From Cheilinus undulatus (lineage: Eukaryota > Chordata > Actinopteri > Labriformes > Labridae), in the NCBI RefSeq assembly GCF_018320785.1, contig NC_054885.1, forward strand, positions 8,320,921-8,384,920: a stretch of 64,000 bases of DNA, read 5' to 3'. The translations under genes and the position numbers were made by a program. The notes beneath the pieces are model-generated. The model was given only the letters and a program-made list of their open reading frames with translations. It was not told the DNA's origin and did no database searches. Positions 46,432 through 58,740 of the stretch are shown in pieces (position 1 is the stretch's first letter; each line of letters opens with the position of its first letter).

Positions 46432-49400
46432 TCACCTGCCGACAGGTGGCAGTGGAGGAGCTCCTCTCATCACTGCAACAAACAAACAGCACAGAAAGCT
46501 CAATTCTCCACATTTAGGTATGAATATCGTATTACTTCACTGGTGGAGGGGTGGGGTGGTAATCGCCTCCTCCTTTGTGCCCTAATGTTTGAAAAATGAC
46601 TGCTGAAAATTACCACAGTACCCCTCTGATGTGCCTATAGGTAGACAAACATGATAAAAGGCCCTCTGTAGTTCCCTCTAAGTGGACATATTTTACAAAC
46701 TGCCTCTGCAGTCTCCTCTAAGTTGACAAAATGTGTCCAGCTGACCTCTGAGTGGACGAAATGTTAATTTTTGTTCACTCAGAGGGCACTTGGACAGAAA
46801 GTGCCTCTTTAGCACCCCCTGAGTGGGCAAAATTTGTCCAAGTGCACTCTGAGGAGAGACAATTTGACAAAAAGCCCTTGTAGGTGCCATTTAGGTGGAC
46901 AAATTTTGTCTAAGTGCTTTCTAAGAGGACTACGTTTAACAAAGAGCAATTTTAAGAGTGCTCCAAGTGGACAAAAATCGACAAAGAGCACTAAGAAGTT
47001 CCTTTAAATTAATACAATTTGACATATTGCCTCTTAAGTGCCCTCTAAGTGGACAAAATTTGAAAAACTGTCTCTTTGGTGCCCTGTTTAGTGGATCAAT
47101 TTGTACAAAGGGCCCTCTCAAATGCCCTCTGAGAGGACACAGTTTGACTTAGTGCCCTTTTCAGAGCCCACTTAGAGGACAAAATTTGACAAAATGCCTC
47201 TTTAGCATCCTCTGAGTAGATTTGTCCAAGTACACTCCAACGAGACACAATTTGACAAAAAGCCCTCTTAGGTGCCATTTAATTGGATGGATTTTGTCTA
47301 AGTGCCCTCTGAGTGGATACAACTTGACAAAGAGCAATTTTAAATTCTCTAAGTAGACAAAAATCGACAAAGAGCACTCTTAAGTTCCTTTTAATTTTTT
47401 AACAATTTGACCTATTGCCTCTAAAGTGCCCACTAAGTGGACAAAATTTGAAAAATTGTCTCTTTAGTGTCTTACAGGTAGATGAAATTGGACAAAGAGC
47501 CCTCTTAAATGCCTTCTTAGAGGATGAAATTTGACCTAGTGCCCTCTTAGAGGACAAATTTTGACAAAAAGCCCTTTCAAGTGCCCTTTAAGTGGACAAA
47601 ATTTGACATAGTGCCTTTTGGATGGACATTTACCAAGGGGCCCTTTTAGTCCCCACTAGGTGAATAAAATTTGACAAAAAACCTTCTTATGTTCCTTTTA
47701 AGTGAACAAAAATTGACAAAGTGCCTTTTAAGTGCCCTTTAATTTGACAAAGAGCCCTCTTAACTTCCCTCAGTGTAGAAATGTTTGACATTTTTGTGCT
47801 CTGGTTCCCCAGGAACAGGAGCTGTCCTATTTATCTTTTTTTTCCACCCTTGCTCCTCAAACATCTCAAGTCTGCCACTGTATTCATGATAGGTTTCCAA
47901 AAGTGAAGCTAAAACATTTGAAGCTCCCCCCTACGGACCGGCTTCCTTTTAGTCTGCTTCCTCTTGGGCCAGTGTATAAAGTCAAACTATACATTACACA
48001 GATTTATTCAGAGAATCTGGATCAAGCTGCTATTGTTTGACAACTTCTATTATGTAGACCCAGACAGACATTAGCCAGTATTGCTTCTTTATTTAATCAT
48101 TGATACAGGATAATAATAGTAAACTGTGGTGTGGTACTGGCAACTGTGCGTACCTCTGTTAGCCTTGCTCGGGTAGATCTTGGTGAAGTGTCGGTACTCG
48201 TCAGGAGGAGGGAAGTCATCCAGAGGATGAAATGAATACTTGGACTCAAAATCATCTAAAAAGAAGCAAAAACGATACATCAGTTCTTTATTATTCCTCT
48301 TTTTCTACTAAATATAAAACAGCACTGATATGACCGAGGAGAACAGAGAAAGGAGAAATAAGAGGAAAAGAGGAGAGACTGATGAAAGAAGAGAGTGAAA
48401 CTGTGGAGGAAACCATGTAGTCCTTTAAAGATCTACCTAAATTCTTATTCTCTTTTAATGCCTATGATTAGTTAATTTTTTTCTTGCACACTGTGTACAA
48501 AGATGGACCTTATGGTGGCCTGCTAAAAGTGAAGCAAAACACTGGTAGCTCCTCCTGCTGACTGGCAGCAGAATAGGTCATATATTTATATTTTTAATAT
48601 TTGTTTCATTAAATTTCTCAATACAAAGGACTAAATCTTAATATTGTGAGAACAGATTTGTTAAACTTTGATTACTCTGAGTAACTACTGTGAGCATGTG
48701 AGACCGGCGCCGCTCTGGGTCAAAGACGAGACTCACCCACAAATGAACGAGGGATGGAGGAGGTGGTGGAGGAGGAATGTCCATTGCGGAGAGGTGGGGG
48801 AGGCGGGGGAGGAGCAGCTGGGGTGCGGGTTGGTGGGGGAGGAGGCTTTCCTCTAACAGGGGGGTCAGAGGAGAGGGAGGGGCTACCGTGTGTCCTGTAG
48901 GGAGGGGGGAGCGGGGCTTCTCTGCCACCGGCCCTTGAAGATGAAGAGGGCTGAGTGGGGACAGGAGGAGCTGAGGACAGAGATCAATGAAGTCGTCAAT
49001 AAAGTGATAGAAAAAGTGAAGTCATCAATACGGCTGATCGGGAGTTTTAAAATTCACTAATGAGGCCTCACCTGCTCCTCTACCTGAAGCATCCCTGACT
49101 GGAGGTGGCGGTCTGTTGGCGCCCTGCTGAGAAGGAGTAGGAGAGGCAGGAGGAGGTGGCGGGGCAGGGCCTCTTGTAGGTGTGTGGCCTCCAGGTGAGG
49201 GGGCGGTCCTCTTGTTGCTAAGGGAGTTGTGACGCTGTGGCAGCTCTGGCGCCGCCTCCCCACCTGTGGGACCGTTAGAGATTCGATAAGGAGGAGGGGG
49301 CGGAGCTAGAGTGGAGGAAGTAGAAGAGGCAGCGGGGTTTCCTCCTGAGGTTGGAGGCCGTCTGGTGTTCCCAGGTGAGGGGGGAGGTTTGGAGGGGAGC

Positions 49401-52400
49401 GGAGGAGTGTTGTTAGGGGTTGGGGGGAGGGGCTTCTCTCTGTTGTAGGCAGTGGAGGATGATGGAGGAGAGGGGGCGTTGCCGCGACGACAGACGGGAG
49501 GAGGGGGAGGCGGGGCAGAGGAGGAATGCTTCATGCTGGTGGAGGGGGAGGAGGCTGCAGAGGAAGGGGAGGAAGGTGCAGGAGAAGAGGAGAGGTTGGG
49601 CAGAGAGGGTCGCTGGGTACGACTTGTTTCCATCGGCGATAACGCCTGAGGGGAGGGGCTGTCTGTGTCGTCATGGCGATGGCTGGGTGGGCGCGGTGCG
49701 GCAGCTCGAGTGGACGGGGAACGTCCAGATGAACCGTCTGTGGGAAAACATGGAGGACATTAAACAGCTGATATCTGACATGCTTACGTCTTGTTTACAC
49801 TTTTATATGGTTACTAAGGCAACCAGAAGTCCAATCATTCCTATGATATCTGTCCCAAAACTCCTCCCCTCTTTGAAATTTTTAACATCCAGGTGTATAA
49901 AATAAAGACAAAGACAGACAAAAGCATCCTTTTTCCATGGCTACAGGTAGTTTTTTTTATCATGTTTCTAACTACAACGCATCTTCAGGACATTACAGCT
50001 ATAAAAATATGTTATAGGAACATCCCAGTTATACTTCGTAACACTTTATCACATAAAAAGTAGTATTTACCGAGATTAAAATTCATGAATTAAAACAAAG
50101 GAATCTTAAATGGCAAATCCAATCAGTGTGTGACTCACCTCCGACTGGTCTGAGTTTGGGGACTCCGCCCGTAAACAGCCCTCCTATTGGTGGAGCAGAA
50201 CCCGATGGACTTCCAGCTGTGCTTCCATTGGCTCCCCCTGTTGCTGCTCCGCCTCCTTTGGGCTCTGAGAACCACAACCATGGGACAGGTGAATGAGAGC
50301 TCGTCCTCCTGAGTGTATATCACTACACTACGTTGACTCTACAGTGACACTACGATGACATCACAGACTGTATGAATGAATGTGTGGAGGTGAGGAGGGA
50401 TGCAGGCGAGGTCAGGTAGCTAAGTCAAACACTGAAGTGAGATGAAGTGACGTGAAGTGACGTGATGTGAACAGTAAAATTAAATGAAGTGTTTACGCTC
50501 CCACGCAGCTCCGATGACTTCACCGACAGCACAACATGAGTGACAAACAAACAGTCGAAAAACATTAAATCAAATTCTATGGCATCACACGACTATGAGG
50601 CTACATCATGACTACATCTAGCAGTTTGCACATTTCACAATTAATACATTACACATGATTTAAAAGGGTTCTGACTGGAAGTGAAGTGAATTATCAACTT
50701 GACATCATTTGCACAAATATAATGAACAGCTGTGCTGTTTTATTTGTGAATCTAAAGTTAGTAAAATAGTTTTTTATAGCTAAATAATTGGGTAGAGGAA
50801 TCATAATTCACTTCACGCTGTGTCTGAACACTGAGGCTGTATTCAAAAGCACCTCTGATGATATCAGTGTGCACCAATTTGGCCAAAACGTAGTATTAAG
50901 AATGCAAATTAGGGATGGGATTAGATAAGACTTTATTGATATCGATGCTATTATGGATTAGGGCTAAATGATTTGCAAAAATAATCTAACTGCGATTTTT
51001 TCCCCAAATATTGCAATTGCGATTTAATATGCTATTATTCTTGGGTTAATCTTATGTCTTTTTCAACAAATTTAAGCAACAAATATTTCCATAAATAAGA
51101 CCATGTCTATTGAAAACAATGATATTATTTTCAAAGCAATCTATCCACAGTAGCATAAATCTGAATATGGGGGTGCAACAAGCTTTAAGTTATAAAAGAG
51201 GTGGCTGAGCATTATAAGAGCATTATCATTTTTATAGAGAAAAACATACTCTAAACACAAATAGGAGGATTTTTGTAAACCATTTTAAAAAAACTTACAC
51301 TTGAATGTTTGCATAATGTGCATAAAACCTCTGCCGTTGCAAAACATTGATTTATTAAACCAGTATTTTGACACATCTCAAGTTAAAGAAATATTGCAGC
51401 TTCTGCAATTCGAAAATTGCAGCAGGCTTTATTGCAATTTAATCTAATTTGTGATTAATTTCCCAGCTCTATTGTGGATTATTTTTATCGATTCAATTCT
51501 ATATAATTTCCCTTATAGATTCCCTCCAAGGTTATAATACTGTTGGATTTTTCCTTAGGTTTTATTTTGTTTTTACTTTTTGTTTTAATTTTCAGTTTTG
51601 TTTTAATTCTTTTTTTCTTTGGGTTTGTCAGTTTAGTCTATATCTTATTTTGTAAAAATGCTTTATGCATTTTTATGCTTTATGGCAGTAATACCAAAAG
51701 TAAAAGCTACTGTAAGAAGCTTTAATTTCATGTTTATTCTGGCAACCATGTAAAGAAAATGATACTTGTTTTTCCTTGCATACTGCTCATGTGTAACACT
51801 GTTCTCTAACAAAGAAAAACATCACGCTCAGTTTTAATGATCATATTCACTCTGAACCCTTTAGTAGAATTTGAAATTAAAGTAGTTTTGGTCTGCTTGC
51901 TAACATTTTTATCTGACACTGGTTCTAAGGCAGAGATGACAAGCAATCAAATACAAATACAGAAATGATCAGTATTCCTCAGATGGTCTCGTATACCTGT
52001 ATAGATCATGGAGAGACATTAGCATTACTTTCAGTTTGTTTCTTAAAGAGATTAAAATTTTCAAAGCCTGAGTGTTAATGTAAATAACCATCCATAGTGG
52101 ACTTTTAAAGACAAGTGTTGCCTTTTCATTTGACAAACAAAAGAAACGATTAAAATCATAAATCTAGTTTGGTGTGAAAATATCTGAGATTCAATTATTA
52201 AACCATATCGCCCAGCCCTAAGTAGACTATACAGGCTTTCACTGTTAACAACTCACATTTACTGAGTTTATTTCTCTCTGAACAAGACGTTTGCCACTTT
52301 CAGTGAAAGTCAATGACAAGCACACTTCAGTTACTGGTTATATAAAACAGTTTTTGTAACTTAAAAATGCTAAATATTACGTGTTTGGGAGGAGAACATG

Positions 52401-55400
52401 CTAAAATATTTTTTTAAATCTTCTTTTTGTTGGAAATGTTTCAGTTAAAACAAAATACTCTTTGGATCTTCAATCTCTGGACTAGAATTAGAATACAACA
52501 CTAATGCTGATTTTCTTTAAAAGATAAAACCTTAAATAAAAAAAAAAATAGTCTCTAGATCTCAAGACATATAAAAAACATGAAATCTTGTACAAAATTA
52601 ACAGTTTTTGTGTAGAAGCTGCATCCTTTGCATGAAATCACTGTTGGACAGATGTTGCATGTCACCCTGTTCATGTCATTTTGAGAAATGAAGCGAGCAG
52701 AAGTAAGGCATCGATAAAAGAATCGTTAGGATTAAATGTAAATGATGGCGATGGATTGAACCAGTTGGAACCTGTTCTTGATTCCCATCCCTAATGCAAA
52801 CATTTGCAAGATCTAGATAATGTCAAAATACCCAGATATTGTACTCATTTGGAATAAAGTTTCAGTATGCATCAGACCAGTCTGCCTAATCTAACATTTC
52901 CCACAATTCAAAGTGTTGACTGGCTGGCAGTCAAACTGGTGGACAGCAATAGCATGTATTGTATGTTTGGTAATAGCATTAGCTTTATTACCATAAGTAT
53001 TAAATGTCAGATTTAATGCAAATTCAATGCCAATGAATTAACCTTCTTAAAGTTCTGACAGGTGAATGTTTATCTCTGTCAATATCATTAAAATGCAGAT
53101 GAATCACATGTGAGCTCGTTTTAGTGGATGCTACACTGTAGCAGTGTTAGCCATTAGCAGAACTATTGTTTACTTCGGTGTTTTTGAGACTGGAAATCTG
53201 CATACTGCAAAATAAAGGCCAACTGGCAGTCACTCTACATACCGTCAAAGTGATCGACAGTCATATGGATTGGTTGGTTTCAAAAACAGCCTCAGTCGCT
53301 TCATTAAGGGAAAAAACAAAAAAATCCTGCACACCCTCATTTCACTTACACAGGCGAGTTCATTTATAATCCTGATTAGACCTTTTGTTTTTGTTCATCC
53401 AAGCGAGGTCTAATCAATCAGAGTGATTGAAAACACCTGTGTGGGAGCCTTTCTCTGACAGCAGTGGTTTATTCCAACATGGACTCATCTCCATGTCCGC
53501 CTGCTCTAGACATCACTGACATTATAGCAGATGTAAGGAGTAAAATTTTCAGAGAACTTTTCTTTCTTTTATTTAGTCTAAAAAGCATCAAATCACAAAA
53601 AGTGTTGGACTGATGAGACCAGAGTTAGAATAAACCAGATCTGTCAGAAGTTTCGTGCAGCTCATGCTGTTAGTGGAACAACGAAAGTCTGCTGCCCAGT
53701 CCGGTTTTACACTCCTCCACTGCAGGTGAGCCGATAAGCATGCCTCTAATACAAGCCTGCATCAAATAAAGCCTGGTTAAGGTCATCTCTAATGGAGAAA
53801 TGAACAGCTGCTTTTTAAATAAACTTGAAAAGGAAAGCAGATGAGCAGAGGAACTTAAAATCTGCCTACTAGCTATATCTTAGTGCAGCATTGCAGAAGA
53901 CAATCGTAGCAGCTTATTGCAAGTTAAAAAAACATCAAGCTGGCATGCTTGCACCTAATACTGCAAGCTCAGCTCCATCATACCACTAGAGAGTCTGAGG
54001 CCACTTTTATATGATGACAATTCCAGCTGAAAATGGCATTTAAGGTAAATGAAAATGAGTTCTGGAGGAAAAACTTTTGAAAACTGCACTGTTTCTGACA
54101 AAAACAGACTTTTCAAACATGCTCATTACACTCCAAGTCCAAGTAGGTGGACTATGGCAACAGTGGTCGACCCCAGGGTTCTGTTTGTGGTGGAGTTTAC
54201 AGTGCTCTGTAGAGGAAAGCGTATGCATGCATGCATGCCAGTGCTGCACAATTTGGAAATAATGTGTGATTTCACTGGACAATATTGCGATTTGCATTTT
54301 CAATTAATACATAAATGGTAAAATGCAAGTATAAAGTGGTATTAAAAAAATACAAAACCTGAAGTTTTTGCAGCACTGCTTTCAAAATCACTTCACATTT
54401 CCCAGGTAATAAAAGGTTTTCTATAAAAATAAGTGTATAATAGGGACACTACTGTTAACTTTACCGTCAACCTCTCAAGTACTACTAAATACAAAAATAA
54501 CTGCAGCCTTTGTGTGCTGCACAAATGCACGCATGTATGGCATCTACACAACAGCATTTTAGGTTGTTTTTGCAAATCCATTTGCAAAGTGGTTGCTGTC
54601 AAATGTTTTCTAAATGCAGGGTTGTTTTTACATTAAAAACTAGAAATTGTTCCATTTTCAGGACATCATTTTCATGTAAAAGTGGCCTTCAGCACATCCC
54701 TACCTCCTAGATCTTCAAGTCATTTACATGGCATATTTAAAGTGGGACTTTATTCAGTTGAGTTGTATCCTTCCACCAGCTATCCACGTTTCTACTGATG
54801 GTCTCTGCAGGACTTTGAGGTTGTTTTTGTTTTCGAACTCCTGTTTTACAGTTGAGTTTTTGGGCTTAAATTCTTAATTTTTCATGCCTTTAGTTCTAGA
54901 GATGAACACTTTAACAGGACAGAAATCATGTTTGGAAATTAACTTTACAAGGACTGAAACAGTTACTTAAACTTTTGATGTAACTCAAATTAATTTGTCT
55001 GACAAAATGCTGAATCCAGGTTTAAAAATGGGGTTGAAAACTATTATTGTTGTCACAGCTGCTTACATAAGATCTGCGTAGGAAAAAAGCAACATTTATC
55101 TTTGGAATGAAAACTTAAGTTGTGGCCTAGATCACTTTTGCCTTTTTAAAAACTGAATCAATTTTCAGTTCACTACAAAGGGTTTGAGTTCATCAGATAA
55201 CATATACCTGGTTATTCCGGCTGGATTAAGATGTTATAAAATAATTTCATTTTTCATGGAGTAATGCGTATAAGAGGAAATAGTCTCATCTTCAAGTTTT
55301 CTTACATTTCTGTTTATGTCTAAATCATATGTTACAGTATGTTTTTTTCCATTCGTGCAACATTTTACTGGACAGCAGACGTTAAAAACCAAATAACTGA

Positions 55401-57512
55401 TGCAGCAGCATCATCAGCAGTCCAGGAGGAGCTCTGCAGGTTGCTGCAGGATCGAGCCAGCCGCTCCGTCACCTGTCCGTCAATAAACACTTTGATTATT
55501 TCTGTCTAACACCGGAGCTCTTGTGCCACCGTGTGAGAGTTTACAGACTTATCTAAAAATAGCTAGACTCTGACGTGTGAATATGCAAACCATTATCAGC
55601 TCCATTTCATTCAGGTTCAGCGGAGGAGGAAAGAAAAGTTAAAGCAGAATTAAATCAGTGTTTTCAGATCCAAAACGTGTGTGACAGAAACAGTACTGAT
55701 GTGGTGGGACGGTTAAAAGTGGAACAAAAACAAACAGAAAAACACAATAAAACAGTGGTTGTGTTTTTGTGGTATGTCGGCTCGAGAAAACCTAAAATAT
55801 TTCCCTGTTTTTAAAGTTCTTCTTCTTCCTTGTCACCTCAGTGGGAAAGTTTACATTTGTGTCCAAACAGAAAAACAAAAAATGTTTAATCCTAATCTAA
55901 AATGTCCTAACATGCTGGTATCAGCATATAAACTTGTTTGGGAAACAGCTCAGTTAACAAAAATGAGTCTGCCAGCTGTCAAAAATATGTTTCTGAATGA
56001 TTAGAACCAAATAAAGGGAGAATTTAGATGTATTCCTTAAAAAGAGCTCTTTGTTTTGGTCTATGTGAGGTTTGTGGTCAAAAATATGGCGGCTGGCTGC
56101 GACCCTGCTGCCCCCTGCAGGCGTCCTCTAACATCATTGAAGCTTTTTTTGTCTTACTCTCTAGCGACAGAGCAGAGCTCGTATCTCCCCCAGTCTTCTG
56201 CTGCTCCTCGGACGGCGCCCCCTGCTGTCTGGGCTGGCTCTGCTGCTGGTGTAGGTATTGGTATAAACGAATGTATGGGTGGTCAGTGACGGGTGTTTGG
56301 CTCTTTGGTGTTTGGCTCTTACTGTCGAGCATGGGAGCGCTGCGGTCGTTCACCACCGCCACCTTCTTCAGCCGGGTGCCTTTACAGATGTCGGACAGCA
56401 GAGCGCCGCGACCTTTAGACTCCTCTTTGCTCAGCTTGGGGGGGCTGGTGTTGGCCTGGAGGGGAAGTGAGGGGGGAGATCAGAGGGGGAGTTACACCAT
56501 CAGATAATGTAACACAAGTCCAACCTAATGCGTTTCTACAGGGGCCACATTAAGTGAAATTATCAATCAGATTTTGCAAACTGTAGGATAACATGATTTA
56601 AAATTTAAACATTTTCCAAATGCAATTTTCACAAAATTGAGAATTGACAATCTGTAGTTCATCCCAAATCATTTGTAAGTCATAAAAACACACAACTTTC
56701 TTTGACAAGTAAGGAAGCTTTTGTGAGATTGAAGGAGTTTGAAAGATACCCATGAATTTTTTTTTTTTTACATTTATTTTGTAGCCCAATTTCAGAATTT
56801 TTCCCTACGCTCTTGTTCAGTTGGCAGAAATAATCCTCAAAGCTGCTTAGCCAAACACCAATGAATGCTGTGCAAAGGACAGGAAACTAAAAAACCGCCT
56901 TAGCCTTTTTCTACTGAAGCCCTAAGCGAGCAGGCATCCTTAAGTTATAAGTTGCATTACCTAGTAAGTTGGAAAACATTTGTTTAAAGTACCAAAAACT
57001 TTACGGTGAGTTTCAGCATTACCATTAGAAATGCATACTGACAGATCAACACCTGGTAATAATACAATATCACCATGCAAAATACTGCTATCAAGGCTTG
57101 AAAACAAGTGTAAACTCTGTAAAATGTGGAGCTGGATCAGTGTCTGTAGGGAAAATAATACAAGAAAATAATTAATTAAAACTTTGGATCAAGTTTACCA
57201 AAATTGAAGCCTGAATCAGTGTTTATTCGTGTTCTAGCTCATACACAAGAGGACATTTATTTTTCCATAGAGGAAACAATGACAGTTTATGCACAGAAGA
57301 GTCCGAGGATCAGCAAACTCAAAGTGACACTGTTTTCCCTGCAGCTCTTCACCATCATGTGACCGGACTGAAGAGGAAGAGGAGTCAGAGGGGAAGAAGC
57401 AGAGGAAGACGATGATGATGAAGAAAATGACTGTGTGAGTGGTTACCTGGCTGAAGGTGGGGGGAGGTGGGGGTCCCCCTGGTGGTGGGGGAGGAGGGGG
57501 AGGGATGGGCAT
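46432..57512 (-). CDS. wipf2: WAS/WASL-interacting protein family member 2 (WIPF2, WICH/WIRE)
   Basis: This proline-rich actin regulator binds actin and profilin and holds N-WASP, acting in filopodia, endocytosis and PDGF-driven cytoskeletal change. Coding exons in order are 57447-57512, 56323-56455, 50139-50264, 49072-49737, 48737-48970, 48154-48255 and 46432-46472. Phases agree and give 455 codons, against 440 in human. It starts MPIPPPPPPPPGG, then has a WH2 actin-binding segment (about 30-54, KLSKEESKGRGALL to GTRLKKV) with the LKKV core, NDRSAPML, LFTGGVPKLRPVG, MKHSSSAPPPPPP, AYNREKPLPPTP, APELPQRHNSL and repeated PPPPP profilin/SH3 ligands. The C-terminal WASP-binding part (about 409-441) is DDFESKYSFHPLDDFPPP then IYPSKANR, and the tail is RGAPPLPPVGR. 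The start ATG lies 29 bases into its exon (acceptor after 57542), so 5'UTR exons lie upstream. The orthology call over WIPF1/WIPF3 rests on the PELPQRHNSL and FESKYSFHP context. Confidence 0.95.
46640..47790 (+). repeat. Minisatellite, about 40-bp degenerate unit, wipf2 last intron
   Basis: About 1.1 kb of variants of 'gacaaaatttgacaaagtgc', 'cctcttaagtgcc' and 'ctctaagtgga' fills most of the intron between coding exons 48154-48255 and 46432-46472. Roughly 25-30 unit copies are visible, drifting and with higher-order similarity. Short open frames on both strands follow from the repeat and are not genes. Confidence 0.85.
47885..48060 (+). repeat. Dispersed repeat, copy 2
   Basis: Contains aaaagtgaagctaaaacatt and agctcccccctacggaccgg, same family and strand as 45590-45720. 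Confidence 0.55.
48515..48660 (+). repeat. Dispersed repeat, copy 3
   Basis: Contains ctaaaagtgaagcaaaacac and agctcctcctgctgactggc, then an AT-rich tail. Same family as copies 1 and 2. Confidence 0.55.
50910..52793 (+). mobile_element. hAT-like non-autonomous element with near-perfect 8-bp target duplication
   Basis: Ends tagggatgggattagataag and the complement of tagggatgggaatcaagaac form inverted repeats. They are flanked by atgcaaat (50902-50909) and atgcaaac (52794-52801), 7 of 8 identical. It sits in the large wipf2 intron between exons 50139-50264 and 56323-56455. There is no transposase frame inside. A second element (50959-51471) is inserted in its left part. Confidence 0.7.
50959..51471 (+). 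mobile_element. hAT-like MITE nested in the 50910-52793 element
   Basis: A 513-bp element whose left end tagggctaaatgattt and right end (aatttcccagctcta) are inverted. It is flanked by ttatggat (50951-50958) and ttgtggat (51472-51479), 7 of 8 identical. It is of the same family as the copy near 26466-26976. Confidence 0.65.
52802..56322. other. wipf2 intron without recognisable gene
   Basis: AT-rich. A MITE-type edge occurs at about 54240 (gtgctgcacaatttgg), with a gcatgcatgcatgc run just before it (54223-54237). The larger plus-strand frame at 56028-56507 is antisense to the WH2 exon and is not considered real. Confidence 0.45.
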
Positions 57513-57949
57513 CCTGCAGCTGTCACACACGCCTGATCCTCCTGAAAACACACACACTCATCAAACCTCACTCAAATGTGGTGTATTTAAATCTGTTGTA
57601 GTTATGTACAACACAAAGAAAATCTTAAGGAATTCACTCATGTACGACAAGAAAACCAGGGAGGATTTACTTCAGATTAAGGCTGTCAAAATGTTCAATA
57701 CCATGGTAAGTCTTCAGATCTGGTCTCCATCAAAACCACTTTAAATGGACTGGTTCAAGCTGAATATGGAGATTTAAAAAACAGACACTAGTGTGCCTTG
57801 AGGCAAGTCAAGGCTTGGCCCCTGAACCCCCCCAGAGGATGGACCCTCCCCAGTCAGGATTTATTGATGATATCAGTGTACTGGTGCTAGCATCCTGGCT
57901 AATAGTTACTTCATTTGGCAAGCTTTTATTGAGTTGAAATTGGTGTTAA

Positions 57950-58740
57950 AATTTTTGATTTATGCTACTTTTAACCAAGTTAACCAGTTTTTCTACCTGA
58001 TTTGCCACTCATTTTGCAACTTAAACCATGTTTTCTGCGTTTTTGCAACTTTTTTGAATACTTTTGAACCCATTTTGGGCAACTTCTTTGGAACTTTTTG
58101 CCACATTTAACCAATTTTTGCTAAATTTTTGCTGCTTTTTGCCTACTTTTGCTACTATTTGGACATTTTTGGCAATTTTTTCATCACTTTTTACAACTTT
58201 AACCTTTTTGCCACTTTTATCCTATTCTATCATTATTTGACACTATCAACCCATTTTTGCCACCTCCTTGCTAATTTACACTCACTTGCCTTTGTTTGGC
58301 CACTTTTTTGCCCAATTTTGCCCATTTTTAAAATCACTCTTAACCCATTTTACCGCCTTTTAACAACATTTAACCCTTTTGGCTACTAGTAACCCATTTT
58401 TACCACCTTTTTGACACTTTCAGAGTGTGTTGCCACTTTTGACCCATTTTTTTTTGGCCCCTTATGCCAATTGTTAACCATTTTTGACTTTATCGTGCCA
58501 ATTTGTCCAATTTTGCCAGGTTTTTTCATCACTTTAAACAATGTTTGCCACCCTTCATCCACTTCTGCCAACCCCAGTTGGCAGGGCCCCAGAAACCTCT
58601 CCCCATTATCCCCCTTTATGGGCCACCTTGACTGTTATATTGTTTTAAAAGTCTATTTTGTATTGTAATGGTGTGTCTTGAGTTTGGCTTTAACCTTAGG
58701 TGTGCCTTGGGCAGAAAAATTTTGAAAACCACCCAACTAG
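57950..58740 (+). repeat. 'TTTTGCCAC' degenerate array with hAT-like right end, wipf2 leader intron
   Basis: Many variants of 'cactttttaacccatttttgc' run from 57950 to 58570. A block follows with ggcagggccccagaaacctc, then ccccctttatggg, and an end aggtgtgccttgggcagaaa plus ttttgaaaacca. The same order occurs in the element at 60476-61350. The left end is not clear. Confidence 0.6.

Noticed and set aside
46693-47370. Several short overlapping frames on both strands
   Set aside because: All arise from the 40-bp minisatellite in the wipf2 intron.
49420-49905. 161-codon Gly/Glu/Arg-rich plus-strand frame
   Set aside because: Complement of the proline-rich wipf2 exon; composition is forced by the antisense of CCx codons.
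56028-56507. 159-codon plus-strand frame
   Set aside because: Antisense to the wipf2 WH2 exon (56323-56455), which matches a known protein; the antisense peptide matches nothing I know.
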